Source: Guadua angustifolia (taxonomy: Eukaryota > Streptophyta > Magnoliopsida > Poales > Poaceae). From it: a stretch of 64,000 nt of DNA. Position 1 is the first letter of the stretch; each line of letters starts with the position of its first letter. The notes below the pieces were generated by a model. That model ran no database searches. It was not told the DNA's origin and saw nothing but the letters and a program-made list of their open reading frames with translations. A program made the position numbers and the translations under genes. Positions 23,690 through 36,003 of this stretch are shown here, in pieces. The stretch covers positions 73,176,224 through 73,240,223 of the forward strand of contig CM070502.1 of NCBI GenBank assembly GCA_036346375.1. Direction: 5' to 3'.

Positions 23690-25186
23690 CATCAATAATA
23701 TACCGTCAAGAATCACGCAAAGTCACAAGCGTGCTCTTTTACAGGGAAAAAAAGGTCTCTTTCTCGTAATCTTTTTCGCTACATGTGCCCAAGGCATTCA
23801 GTTTAAGCCACACATGCTTTCCTTCTCTCCGTTCATGTGATGTGAGCGCCTGATGAGTCCACAAATGGCAGAAGGCAGGTAGGTTGTAAGCATCACACTT
23901 TCATCTTTATTCTTGGTCCAACGCGATCGTGCCCACAAGGACTTCCTGTTATCTCCCATGCGAACAAGATTCTCCTCAATGTTCCCCTCCCAAACGTTTC
24001 TATCCACTGAAAAAATATTCTCTGAATCCGGATTACTGTTCCATTCATGGACCAGTTCTAGAGCATTTTAGGCGCTTCTTTTCGCTGACAGGAATACTCT
24101 AGGTATCTGTTGTAAACATGGCCTGGAAATACAGAGCTCTGGCTGCTCATTGGATGGGTGAATTTTGCAGTGATTCCGTCGAAAATTGGGAGTGTTTTCG
24201 ACCTAAAATCGCCCAGATGGCCCAGCACGTTGAGCTGACAGAGAGGTGAGGGACCAGAGAAAATATAGTACTTTTGGGAAAGAAATTAATAAAAAAAACA
24301 GAGATGAGAGGAAAAAAGGACTCGTGTACAGCTTCTAGAAGCCTTGTTGGTCTTCTATTTTCATACTTTGTAGTACAAAAATCCTTTTCAAGTTAGGCAA
24401 CACAAGAGACTTCAAAACCAAGGTTCTAGCTGGTTGTTTTGTTTTCCAGAAAAACAATATATAGCAATATATAGCTCCTTAAGATATAAAAAAATCTACT
24501 TTGCTAGACATGTTGATAAAAAAAAAATTTAACGAGCAGCAAGAGAATTGCTGCAAATTGTATTAAGAGGCAGAGAAAGATGATGGGTCCTGTTTTTTAA
24601 GGAAAAAATCGGACCCGTGAAAAAACCTCACAGACGACCACTAAAAGACAACAATAACTAAGCAAAACCAACTAAAAGTACAGGAAACAATGAGGATCCA
24701 CACTAGACCACACAAGACCACTCAAAAAAGACATTTTGATAAAATTTTGCTGCCAATGGTAAGCACAAAGGACTAGTCATGGTCTTTAAACAGTAGTACA
24801 ACCATCACCACTTTCTTCCTTATATTCGGCATATATAAATTCACTTTATTCACCCCCAAAACCACCCAACTCTCCTGGTTTTGCTCAACCATTGTTCAGT
24901 GTCGTTTCAACTTTGCTCGCATCCTCTGGCCTAAATCGACTATCAATCAATGATGCTGACCATTCCTTGCTCATGGATTCCTTCAAATGTAACCTACTTG
25001 GAGTAAAAAAAAAGGACATCATTTCCTCTCCCTTGAAATCAAATTTAATAAACAAGCAACCGATTTTTTGAAAAAAAATCATGCATGCACATCCACGGCA
25101 TCACATCAGGAGCTAGATTTCAAAAAGAACAACAAATCAAATATAGAAAATAAAGGAGCGGCTAGGGTTGTATCACGTTTCTTCAC
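23690..25186. other. intergenic, no gene seen
   Basis: AT-rich, without supported exons. Short open frames at 23798-24007 and 24885-25082 (minus) have no recognisable family or splice context. Confidence 0.3.
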
Positions 25187-25189
25187 TTA

Positions 25190-25381
25190 GGCCCTTTGCA
25201 GGTTTGATTCTAGTAAACGAAAACTGTTCCTGATTCTTTAGAAACGCGTTGTAGAATCGAATCCGGAGGAACTGCTAGCCGATTCGACTTGGCGTAAAAA
25301 TCGTAAACGATTCGCTTTGAAACGTCCGAGTCATATTCCGCTTTGGTTGATTTATTTCGATTCTAGCAAGTTGCCAAACTC
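25190..25381. mobile_element. Tourist-like MITE
   Basis: It starts GGCCCTTTGCAGGTTTGATT and ends in the inverted GAGTTTGGCAACTTGCTAGA. TTA lies on the left (25187-25189) and on the right (25382-25384). The terminal repeats are imperfect, so the assignment rests mainly on the TTA flanks and the GATTCTAG inner match. Confidence 0.5.
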
Positions 25382-25384
25382 TTA

Positions 25385-25642
25385 GGGTCTGATCAGATCC
25401 GATTCTCCACTCTAACTCTTGATTCTATGGAATCGAGTAAAGTGATTCCCGTCTAAGAAGTAGTTATGAACTTGGTGGGAAGATTCATAACTGGAAGGTT
25501 GTGAATCAGGTGGGGAGCAGGTTTTTTTGGCTCTCAAGTTGTAAGTCAAAAAACATGAATCACTTCCTCGAATTTCTATGTGAAACTGGTTGATTTTTTC
25601 TTATTTAGTAGAGCTCCTCATCTTCTCATACCAAACACACCC
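25385..25642. mobile_element. Tourist-like MITE, abutting the previous one
   Basis: It runs from GGGTCTGATCAGATCC to the inverted GGGTGTGTTTGGTATGAGAA. It is flanked by TTA at 25382-25384 (shared with the preceding element) and 25643-25645. The inner match is weak. Confidence 0.45.
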
Positions 25643-25645
25643 TTA

Positions 25646-26573
25646 CATAAGAGCATTAATCCAAACCTCTTGCGCCCTAGCCCAACATCATCCTATTCTA
25701 GAAGAACATATGGTCCCCATCACCAACTCTTTTTTCATCTCCTACCTCAAATATGTTTCCTTTTAGCTCCAATCTCCTACCCAAGAGAATAAATGGCTCG
25801 CTGTCTCCCATCCTTTCCTTTACTCACAAACCCTAACTCACACAAGAGGATACAAAATTATCGAACCTAATCCAGTGGTTCTTGTCATCTATACCACCTA
25901 TAAATTTCCTCTCAAGGCCCAAGCCCCACCGCTTGACAAGCAATTGGTACTCCGCCACTCGTCTCTTTCCTTACATACAAAACTCTAACCTATAATTGCT
26001 AACATCGATATCCTCGGTACTATATATCAAGAAACCATATGCCGCCGGATCTAAGGTTGAAGCGCTCAATGTGGTGCTACTAATTATTGCCCTCTCCACT
26101 CCTTATCACAGGCAAATCAATAGTTTGGATAAGGCTAAAGAGTTGGATGACCCTATTCATCGAAATGGATAAATACCAGATCCTATTTGTTTTCTTCTTT
26201 CTAGGAAACAAAAACCAAAGGATGCAATCACGCTGATGATTTTTCCCTCGGCCATGTGCTTTCCCTATTGTGCCCCTATTCCACTCATGGCTGGTCGAGA
26301 TATATAGAGGGTTGGAGAGGTTGATTAACCTCCGAGAGCAGTTGATGCATCTAATCATCGATGCCGTAGGTAATAAATAATATCCCGGTTAGGCAGGTGG
26401 ATCATAGTATTTTTCATCGCTGAACACAAGAAGCAAATAAGAAATAACGCAAAGGGCATGAAAACCCGAGAGAAGAGAGCATCAACCATAAAAAGAAGGA
26501 TCAATCGATAAAATGCCCTCACTTATATGTACTATCGATAAAATTCTTGTAATATCTCACTGACATGTAAATC
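25646..26573. other. intergenic, no gene seen
   Basis: No family is recognised. A minus-strand open frame at 26080-26358 has no domain and no splice support. Confidence 0.3.
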
Positions 26574-26576
26574 TTA

Positions 26577-26765
26577 GGGTGTGTTTGGCAGAAATTCAGC
26601 TTCTCCAGATTCGTGAAGCTGAAGCTGTGAGTACGTTAAGAGTGTTTAGATAGATCATCTTGTTTACATTTTAGACCAAACATATAAACTTAATTCACTT
26701 TATTTTAGCCTACAAGTTTCAGATTTCAAGTGAAGCTAGAATCTAGGGCTCTACCAAACAGGCCC
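26577..26765. mobile_element. Tourist-like (Harbinger) MITE
   Basis: The termini GGGTGTGTTTGGCAGA and inverted GGGCCTGTTTGGTAGAG are flanked by TTA (26574-26576 and 26766-26768). At 189 bp with no coding capacity it is a typical Tourist-size element. Confidence 0.75.
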
Positions 26766-26998
26766 TTAGAACCACATATCAATGAGACAAACAAAATATT
26801 TCATCAATTATATCAAATAAAATATATCTTTCATCAATTATATCAAATAAAATAAGATATATGATCAATTCTACCTAAGGAAAAGAAGGAATCTAAAAGG
26901 GGAGGAAGAAGAACCACCAAAGCCTTAAAACTGGAGTGGAAAGTACGCGCTTTTCCTGCGGGCCCACCTCCGCGCCCTCTCGCGAATGACTCTCCAAC

Positions 26999-27400
26999 TA
27001 TAAATGCCCCTCGTCGGCTCCCCGGTCGAGCGAGCAGTCGCCGACGCCGTAGCCGCTACGCCTCCTCCTCCTCCACCTCTCCTCCCCTCTCCTTCCCTAC
27101 CACCCAGGCCAGAGAGCGCACGAGCTGGCGTCTCCTCCCCCGCCGCCGCCGCCTCGGGCTCGCTTGGTGCAGATCGGGACCCGCCACCCGCGCCGCCGGG
27201 CCGGATCCCGCCTTGCACCAAGTGAATCGGAGCCGGCGCAGCGGCTGCCCTGCCCCCGCCGCCGCTTGCTGTTTGTGCGTTAATTGGTCGCCCGTTGTTG
27301 CTCGGCTTCGTTGGACCGGGCTGGGGCTGGTGATTGAATAATTGCTGCAGTTTTTCCCCCCTCCGATTGCTACGATATTGCTGCGGGTTCATAGGTGGCG
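26999..27400 (+). promoter_or_regulatory. putative TATA box and GC-rich leader exon
   Basis: TATAAAT at 26999-27005 is followed by a CT-rich, GC-rich segment (CGCCTCCTCCTCCTCCACC) that resembles a grass 5' UTR. The composition then falls to AT-rich intron-like sequence with GATCTGGATCTGCTG, common at the start of grass leader introns. The ATG overlapping the TATA box opens a 73-codon Pro/Ala-rich frame that is probably not translated. It is inferred to be the promoter and noncoding first exon of a plus-strand transcript whose next exon may be near 30354. Confidence 0.4.
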
Positions 27401-28595
27401 TCGTGTGGATCTCAGCGTAGTTTTAGATCTGGATCTGCTGCGTAGTTTTTTGCTGGTAGTTTGCTGTGATGGGTTGGGTGCTGTGTTTCTAATCAGGCAA
27501 GATCTGTTCTTTTGTTAAGATACATGTCGGCTTAATAACCCAAAATTTTCCCAAGAGTTTCCGCCTTTTGTGATGTATATGTATCAGGGGAGGCCACTGG
27601 ATTCTGCTGGATTGGTATAGAATTAGTTTTTTCATGATGCGTATCTGGTTTTGGATCATGGGCAGGTCATTTGTAGATGCATTCTAAGGTTTGATTGAAC
27701 TGCGCAAACCATTTATTGATCTTGCTGTTATGAAAATGAGGCATGGAGCTAACCTCAATCCCAGCTGTGATAGGAAAAAGCTGTAACGAGTGGTTTATTA
27801 AAAAAAAATTCTCTTTGATAGTTGGTTGGGAAGTTGTTAAAGATTTCAACCTTTTCTCTGTTGCTTCCTGGATGTTTCATTACCAACTAATGTTAACCTG
27901 TAAAATTATCGACTTACCAAGCTTATAAATTGTGTTTGTGGTGCATTATAGATCTCAAGACCATCTGGTGCACCAAATTAGCTAGGTTCTACCAAAGGCT
28001 TGCTCTAAAAAAATTTCTAAAAAAATTATTGACTTGTAAGCTCGTTTACACAAACAGTTACATGTCTTACATGATATATCTAGCGAGCTTTAGCTAAGTG
28101 TATTTATAAAGCTGAGCAATTCAACTTGTATGAGATTACAAGTTGAGGTCAAAATGTATGTCAGGTTCACTGTAATTATTTTGTGGTCTGTCAACATCTT
28201 TTCCATGGGTTGATTTGACGGTGGATGAAGCTAGATTCTTGCTCTTGAAAAATATACCACTGCTGTCTTTTTTTTGTGGAGAACATTTGCAGAGCGTCTG
28301 CGGTGTACAGCTTTCAGCCAATGGGTTTGTTTCTGTTTTATGGTTTTGCGTCCATGTTAGTATGTGTACATCTGAATGTAGGGATGCGAGTTTTTTCTGG
28401 ATGGACGCTGGCCGCGTTGCCTGAAATAGTAAATCTAGTACAAATCAGTGATAAACAAACAAATCCCTAGTTTTGGTTGAACTGTAGGACCATTGATTGG
28501 TCTGGTTGTTTTAGGTAGCTCGGTAGGTTTTCCTTTTCCCTTAAACTAGTAGTGGGTTTAATCAACTTTTATTGTTATCTACAGAAGGACTTTAC
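27400..28595. other. intron-like AT-rich sequence
   Basis: No coding exon is seen. The composition (TTTGTTAAG, TTTCTGTTTTATGG) fits a long leader intron of the putative unit starting at 26999. Confidence 0.3.
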
Positions 28596-28940
28596 GGCCC
28601 TGTTTGGAAGCAATGTATTTTTATAGTTTCTAGGTAATACCATAGTTTCTAAGAATATCATGGTATTTTATACGTTACCATGTCAAAAACTCTGTATTAA
28701 AAACTATGGTTTGGTAGATACCATGGTATTTTGGAGCATTTGAAACTCCACTCCAACCCAAAGTTTTTATGATTTTGGTTAGCTTCTTGTCTATTTCTAA
28801 TCAAATATCATAGTTTGTGATGTAGCATTCAAACAGTTGATAGTTTCAAGGAATAAAACCATAGTATTCATGACAAAATAATTACAAATCATAGTATATT
28901 AAAACCATAGTTTTCAAAAACTATGCTTCCAAACAGGGCC
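28596..28940. mobile_element. MITE with GGCCCTGTTTGGAAGCA termini
   Basis: Perfect 17-bp terminal inverted repeats GGCCCTGTTTGGAAGCA bound 345 bp of AT-rich sequence rich in ACCATAGTTT/AAACTATGG motifs. The flanking octamers ACTTTACG-like and GATGTACG agree only partly, so hAT versus Harbinger origin is open. Confidence 0.75.
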
Positions 28941-29615
28941 GATGTACGCCAGATTTCCTATGTGAGGTAATGTTATCTGTAATAATTTTGGATGAACCCT
29001 GAAGTCCTGGAAAATTTGTTGTATGCAAACTTAGCACCAGATGCATGCTCGAAATTTAAGCTATGGCTGCAACGGTTCCAAGTGTCGGATCAGGATCATT
29101 ACTAACGCTGAAGTGCAAAGTTTACATCTTCATTTTACAATATGCAAAGTTTCCATGCATCGCATTCACTGTTGCCATGATTTGACGCAAATTACATTTG
29201 ATGATTTCATTGTACGATATGCAAAACTGCCCAAGAATCGCATTCACGGTTGCCATGATTAAAAAAAAATTGGTTATTAGGTGTCTAGGAATATATGCTC
29301 AGGGATCAGGATTCTTTTTCTATCAGAAAGAAAAAGAAGAGACAAAGTAGCCGATTGGCACTAGCTGGTGTCCATGGCTGGCGTTTGAACTTGTTCCAGG
29401 AAAAGTGGATTCCCTACACATATTGAGCTGGAGCTGATCAGTGAGGTGTAATTTTTAGTGGTTAGAATATTCCGCTAAAGCCGCGGCAGCCTTCAGGAGA
29501 ACATGTTCTGAAAAGCTGTCAAGGAATATATATATTTGACGCACCCGGATAGGCTTGAATGAATGAGCAGAGCATGATGGAATTCCAGCATTGAGTTTTC
29601 GAGTGGATGGATTAA

Positions 29616-30144
29616 GGGCCTGTTTAGAGGGTTGTGTTTCAGTTTTAGATCAAAAATTTCCTCAAACAGCCTGTTTAGAGGAGGTGGAGGAAGCTAAGGC
29701 ACAAAGAAGCACACTCAAAAACTGCAGACCTGTTTAAAGGGTTGTGTTTCAGCTGTGTTTCAGTTTTAGATCAAAAGTTCCCCCAAATAGCCTGTTTAGA
29801 GGAGGTGGAGGAAGCTAAGCCACAGCAGAAACACCCTAAAAAACTGTAGCCGCTGGGAAGGAGCTTTTCAACTATGGCTTTGCTTACCGCCTCTCATCTC
29901 ACTCACTCCACCTCCCCAACCTTCGTCATCCTGTCTCACTGCCTTCACGTCACCTCCCCACTCGTCCACCATTGTGTTTCGTTAGGTTACTATCTCTTTT
30001 TGGTTACCCCCTAAAAGCTACAGCTGCAGCAGCTAATTTGTCAAACAACATAACAAGAAAAGCCACAACTGCTAGTTACAGTTACTTTACAGTGTAGCCC
30101 CCCCCAAACCTACTTTACAGTGTAGCCCCCCCCCAAACAGGCCC
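29616..30144. mobile_element. Harbinger-type non-autonomous element
   Basis: The termini GGGCCTGTTTAGAGGG and inverted GGGCCTGTTTGGGGGG are flanked by TAA (29613-29615 and 30145-30147). Internally the left end is duplicated: a ~110 bp unit beginning CCTGTTTAGAGGGTTGTGT (29619) recurs at about 29728. Near the right end TACTTTACAGTGTAGCCCCC is also repeated. Confidence 0.75.
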
Positions 30145-30353
30145 TAAGGTGTAGCTGGTGTGGTGGTAGTAAAGATTTTGTTTCATCTTATATGTTCTAA
30201 CATGGCGATGGTAAAATATTTTGCTGCATCCTTATACGATCTACACATGACATAGTTTTTTCTTGCATATGGTATTGTTGTTCTTCATGCTGTCCATTCT
30301 GTACCATTATACACGGCTTGTACTCCTGTATCTATTTCATGTGGCACCGGGCA

Positions 30354-30665
30354 GGCACATGTTTGCTACAGCTTCAGCATTCAGCAATGGATCGGTGGGA
30401 ATACGAATCTCTCGGCCGCAGCCTGCTGATCTGTTGTTGGAGCTGAATTCTGGAACAGTCCAAGGCCACAGATCCGTCGGGGAATACCTGACGAAGACAC
30501 AGTACTTTGGTAATTTGTACGCGTCGAAGATGAAACATCGTGGGCTCCTGTGATCGGTTTGATTTAGTTCTTGTCGTTTGTGTTGTTCCAGCCAGGCCTC
30601 CAGCACATGAAAAGTCTGAAGCTGCTGCTGCTGCTCGTCAGGCATGGTCCCCTTGATGCTGCCAC
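30354..30665 (+). CDS. candidate exon(s) of an unrecognised small protein
   Basis: After the acceptor-like GCACCGGGCAG a frame starting ATG at 30359 encodes 64 residues, including ISRPQPADLLLEL, GHRSVGEYLTKTQYFGN and LYASKMKHRGLL, before TGA at 30549. The composition is protein-like and Pro/Gly breaks are few. Downstream, after TTCCAGCCAG, an aligned frame continues PPAHEKSEAAAAARQAWSP and stops at about 30665. Joining the two needs a 46-nt gap, too short for a normal plant intron. Either the frame is broken or the second piece belongs elsewhere. I recognise no family. With the TATA-bearing leader at 26999, it could form one transcription unit with a leader intron that has accumulated two MITEs. 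Confidence 0.35.
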
Positions 30666-30789
30666 GCTCAATTCATCTCAGCGCTGTAAATTCTCTAGCG
30701 ATTTGGGAATCGCCTGCGAGAGGGGCTCTCCCCTCCGGGAAAATTATCTTGAAAGATTATGCTCTTCTTGTGTAGCGCTACTCTGATGG

Positions 30790-31686
30790 ATAGTGTCACT
30801 GGGGCTATTAGCGGTGTTCACCATCTCCTGGCCCTTGTGCGCATATGCAGATATGCTATTGCTGGGTAAAATTCGGTGGTCTTCACGTCTCAAACGATTG
30901 TCTAGCTTGCTCTTGTAGGTTCAGAATGGTTATTTCTCCGGTGTATGCTTGCAATTTCAAGATATGGTATATATCAGAACTTGAATTTCAACCAGTCACT
31001 CGAGTGTATCAATTACAACCCCCCCTGGATTCTCCATTGCAACTTTTTTTTTGGGTGGTAGAAAGCTCTTGGATCCTCTAATCTGAAGTGAATATGAGGG
31101 CCTTTACCTTCAGTAAGGATAAGTTGTAGATAATGACACTCAAGCAGCGATTTGTGCTATAATTCACCCCCTCCTCGTGGAACTTGACCGCTTTACCCTG
31201 AAATCGCCCGTGATCTTCGAGATGCAGGCTCCAGACTCTGATGGGATTGCTGAAAATCAGTCAAAATTCGGTTTATTATTCTCTTCAAATAAAAGTTTCA
31301 GCTCTGGTTTAAGCAAGATCGATTCGTGTTGCGTATGATTCATCTATGTATGGCAAGGTACCTGAAAGCAGGAGTACAAATTATACTGCCGAACTTATTA
31401 TAGTGACTCCGGGTCGGACCATGTTGCTCTGCTATTTGGTTGGTTTCCGAGATCGAACGTACGCATCTTGCTGAACCTCGTAAACAAATCCTTGAGTTCT
31501 TTCATGCTTTCCCGTGCTTCCTTCCTGTCATCGAATTCCTTCGTTGTAGCGTGCTGCTGTCCTGTCGGTTCCAACACTTCAAAGGTTTCAACTTTCTACA
31601 TGGCGGACCTGCAGAGAACCTTCCATCTGACCGTTCATCTCGCATCGGAATAATTTTGCTGTTTGGCTGGCCATGCTTAGCAGAGA
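30790..31686. other. possible 3' UTR and intergenic sequence
   Basis: No supported ORF. Open frames at 31440-31781 on both strands have no family signature, and the plus-strand one runs into the solo LTR. Confidence 0.3.
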
Positions 31687-31691
31687 TGTAT

Positions 31692-34600
31692 TGTAACATT
31701 CCAATTTTGGAATCCTTTGTGCTCGAATTTCAAAATCCGAACCTGTGGAAATTTTCTCGAGTTAATTCCAGCTTAAATTGAATTTTTAAAGTCGACAAGG
31801 ATTTAATTTGATTAATCCATACTTCAAATTAATTATTTCTTATTTTTATTGGGTTCCTTGTGCTTCATTTGATTTTTCTGTATTTTTGGGGATTTTTCCG
31901 AGTTTATTTGCTATTTATTTGAATTTATTGGAGTTTAATTGAATTTCTGGCATTTTCTCAAATTCGGAAAATCCTTTTTCCTTTTCTTTTCTCCTCGGGC
32001 CGCATTTAACTGTTCTTCCGCCCGGCCCGGTCCTGTTCATCTCTTGCGCCGGCCCAACTCTCCCGCAAGGCCCATCACAGCGAAACCCTAATCGGTCAAC
32101 CGTTGATCGCCGATCCAACGGTCAAGAATCGCGCCGCCACACAGTAACAAAACCCTAACCCTATCGCACACATTCCCCTCACCGTTAGATCCTAATCCGA
32201 CCGTGGCGTCGCCCACGCCGCCGCCCAGGCCGTCATGCTTTGTGCTTCAACCGCACGACCAACCTTGGTTTCCGTACTTTTTCCCGCAACCCTAGGCTAT
32301 TTAAGATCTCTCCGACTTCCGTGCCGTGTTCGCCACTCCGCGCCGCCTCTTTTCCCTCCTCTCTCACCGGCGGAGACGCCGTCTGGTGGTCAGACGACCT
32401 CGCCGAGTCTGCACTGCATGCGAGCCCTTCCGCCGTCATTCTTTCCCTCTCCGGTGAGTCTCCGCCGCTTTTCTTGGTGCCGTTGAGTTCGCATGGTGAT
32501 CTTCTCCCTAATGCGTGCTCGCTCGTGCTCGATCCGGCCATCTTTCGCCGTTTGGCGCGTCGTCATCCCCAGCGCCGGCGGAAAAGCACCACCACCTCGC
32601 CGTCGGCTTCTTCGAGTTTTCCCGCCATCGATCGTCACTCGCGGCGGATCCGAGCCACGTAGTCGAGAAGCCCGATCCATTTGCTTCGTCACCTCCACGT
32701 GTCCGCCCAGTGGCTGCCGTGTCAGCGCCACTGTAACCCTAGTCGTCGAGTGGCGCCACGCGGCCGCCATGTGCCCGCCCTCGCGCCATGTCGGCCTAAT
32801 CCTCTCGGCGTGGCGCTGGTATTGCCGTGTCCGCCGCGTGGCTGCGTGCCCGACCACGTGTGCGCCATGACGTCGCCGATCGCTCACGTAGCCACCGTGT
32901 CTGCCATGTGGTGCTGCGTCATTGCAGCGTCGATGCGACCCACGGGTGGCGCCACGTGCAAGCCACGTCTGCGCCACCTCACCGACACGTATGCCATAGC
33001 CCTGTGTGTCCGCCACGTCACATCGGTAAACTCGGTTCACGTAGACCGAGCCAATGACTTGAGGACCCCGCATGTCAGCGGTATATTTATCATTTTCCGA
33101 TTTAAATCGTAAATCCGAAATATCAACCAATAGAAACCCGACACGTGTCAATCCTTTTCATTTTCCTGATTTTCTCTCCCGTAGAACTTCCGAGAGCCCG
33201 TTCTCCTCCGTTCGAACTCCGATTCGAACAATTCAAATTTCTAAATTCATATAAAATCATGCTCTATCTGCTGGTGTCTTTCTTTTGAATTTTTGGATTT
33301 TATTTATTTTTATTTTATTTATTTTTGTCTCGTTTCGCGTGTTTTGCGTGTAGACGACGCAGCGGTTGAGCGAGCGGAGCATCCGACAGAGGTAGCAGTA
33401 GCGGGAGAGGTTGAAGGCAAGTCTTCCTTGACCATATTGAACCCAAGTTTATGAAATGCTATTTTGTTTTTTTAAATTATTGCATGCTTATTATTTGCGT
33501 ACTGTACTTTAATGGCATTTTAAATGTTTAGATAAATGCCAAATTGTTATACCCACATTGATATTCATTTTGACAACCATTGACACCCTAGAAAAATTAA
33601 TTACTGTTAATAATAATCATTTTGGTATTATGGGACGATAGAAAATGCTTAGCCATGCTTAATCACGTCGGTACCTTACCATTATGGAAATGCTTTCATA
33701 TTTAATTCAAATTGAATTGTGAAAATATGGCAATTGGTGTTGCTGGTATTAATTTGAAAATAAAAGTGAAAAATGGTTTAGACCGGGGCGGATGGTTGAA
33801 TGGTGGGTGCGGGATGCACAAAATTTTGGAATGTGATTGTTCCGCCCTAGTCAATTAAGGACCGGTCGTGTGTTACCTTGGGCCATGCTATACAGTACAA
33901 CCACATATCTATTATGGGTACGACCTGGCTAAGTAATTTGCATGTATCGTTATTTGACTTCACCATTGGGTTGTGCGGTTTGTCGGGAGGACACTTGCAA
34001 GGCGCAAGAGGGCTTCAGATCGGGTGGATTCATATGACGGTGAAACCTTAGCGGGCGGAGTCGGTAGCGGTATTATGCATTGTAAAGGCCTTGTCATGAT
34101 CTCCCTGCCGACACACCAAAGGAAGTGTGTTAATTGCATGGCGACAAGGGTTGATCATGTCGTGTGAGTAAAGTGTATAAGCTCTGCAAAGTTTAAAACT
34201 ACTTGAGTAGCCGTGCCCACGGATAAGGGCAAGCGTGGAACGCTTTCACATAGTAGATTTTATGGTTTTGATTTTAAATGGAAAAATGATGATTTTGGTT
34301 TAAATGGAAATGTGGTTTGGGAATCCGTGAGTAGATGGAACTCCCGGATATTAGTTTGGCGGTTGGAGCCAATCAGGTAGTTGGAACCTGGAAAATTGTT
34401 ATACTTCAAGTTTAATTATTTATGCTATTTACTTTTTGTTAAATGCTGCTTTATGAAATTAATATTGGTATTTCATTTTAAATTCCTACTTTATGCAAAA
34501 TGAACCCTATATGCCTTCCTTTGTTCAAGCCTTGCATTTAATTATTTGCATTAAGTTTCCAAGACTTCTTGAGTATGTTGCATACTCACCTCGCTTTTCA

Positions 34601-34987
34601 TTCTTGGGTGCTTATTCCATAAAGCGCATTTAAGAGATCAGAGCTAGCTATCCAAGAGCATGCAATCCTCCGTTCGACATCTGTGGTGAAGACTTTGAAG
34701 AAGAGGATTACCCGGACTTCTAGGGAGCGTACCCCAGTCGGTTGCCTGTGGGCACATTGACTGCTCTTTTTGTTGCTACTTTTTCGCTGTTACTTACACA
34801 CTTAAGCCGTAAGGCTCGATACTTGTAATAATGTGATGATGATGTTTACTCTCTTTTGCTTGTTACTGTTATTTACTTTATGATATGTCTGTGTTATCAT
34901 CACTGTACGACTGTGTGTGTTAGCTGTTCCTGGACTAGCACGGTTGAAACACAGAGGGTTCGGATGTGGTAAATCCGGGTCCCTACA
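31692..34987 (+). mobile_element. solo LTR, 3.3 kb
   Basis: It begins TGTAACATTCCAATTTTGG and ends GGTAAATCCGGGTCCCTACA. The flanks are the perfect 5-bp duplication TGTAT (31687-31691 and 34988-34992). There is no internal domain and no second LTR, so this is a solo LTR left by LTR-LTR recombination. A TATA-like TATTTAAG lies at 32298-32305 after a GC-rich promoter-like region with repeated AAACCCTAA. Length and ends resemble the large LTRs of RIRE3/RIRE8-type (Tekay/Del) gypsy elements, an inference from size and style only. Short frames inside it are not genes. Confidence 0.88.
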
Positions 34988-34992
34988 TGTAT

Positions 34993-35998
34993 CTGTGCGT
35001 TTCTCATGGGTATTGCTGTTTTGAAGCTGCCCTCGCTGATCTTTGATTGAGGTCACATCCAGTTGCTGCCGCCAGGTGGTGTACGTCCTTTCACTCCCGC
35101 TTTCCTTCTCCTTTCCCGCACCTTTCTTTCTTCTTTAACGCAAAAAAAAATCGATTCAAAACTTCTAGATGGATAAAAAATTTTGTTTCAAAAACTTTTT
35201 GATCACCGAAAATTTTTAATGAAAGAACTTTTGGTTTTAAAAAATTTCAAAATGGTTAAAATACTTTCTATTTAAAAAAGGGAGAAATTTGAAAACAAAA
35301 ACTTTGTTGAGTTTGAGGGGGAAGGTAAGGTGGGAGGAGAGGTGGATGAAGGAGATGCCGTCAAGTGTTTCTGGCTCATTTCTAGTATGCATCTAAATAG
35401 CATGTATTTCCACCATTTAACTCACTTAACTAAACAACATCTTGTAGACTCATCCCTAGATATATTCTCAATAGCTCTAGTGCTCACATTTGAAATGAGC
35501 TTAATGAGCCAACTCGAGCTTTTAACGAGTAAAGTCGAGCTGATTTTTGAGCTTGTTAAGATAACGAATCAAGTTGAGTTGGTTCATTATCTTAACGAGT
35601 TTGACCAAGCTTAGTCGAGTCAAATGGAGCTAGCTCGTTATCCACCACTAGCCCCGGCCCACACGCCCACTCCCCCATGGCTCGCGACGCCTTCGTCACT
35701 TGCAGTGCCTCTCCTAGCACTTCCCACTGGCACCTTGCCACACTGCCCGACACGGTAGCAAGACTCACTAACCTTAATTCTTCGTCATTTTTGTCGTCTT
35801 GCCCACCGTGCTCCTTCGAACCTGCAACTGGTAGTGCCACCATTGCCACCCACTATTGGGTTGCCGCCTCCCTCTTCACTTTATACCCCGAGGTCCCGAT
35901 GAACCCATCCTTATTCTTGATGAACCTTAACCCTAATCCCCGCTGATTGGCCATTGTCACCTAAGGTGGAGGTAGACTTGCATGAGAGAAGAGAAGGC
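34993..35998. other. repeat-rich intergenic sequence
   Basis: An A/T-rich stretch (35140-35300) with repeated AAAATTTT-like motifs is followed by a region with AACTCGAGCT motifs and a hairpin. GTTAAGATAACGAA (about 35556) pairs with TTCATTATCTTAAC (about 35583). CCACCACTA at about 35641-35649 looks like a hAT terminus, but its partner is not seen. No gene is recognised. Confidence 0.35.
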
Positions 35999-36003
35999 CC
36001 ATG

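Noticed and set aside
27004..27225. 73-codon Pro/Ala-rich frame
   Set aside because: Its ATG overlaps the TATA box and the composition is that of a 5' UTR.
32235..33151. Open frames of 140-250 codons on both strands
   Set aside because: They lie in the GC-rich part of the solo LTR, overlap each other on opposite strands and lack any family motif.
35592..35946. Pair of opposing ~85-codon frames before the gag-only element
   Set aside because: Low-complexity Ser/Pro/Leu, with no homologous motif and no promoter or splice support.
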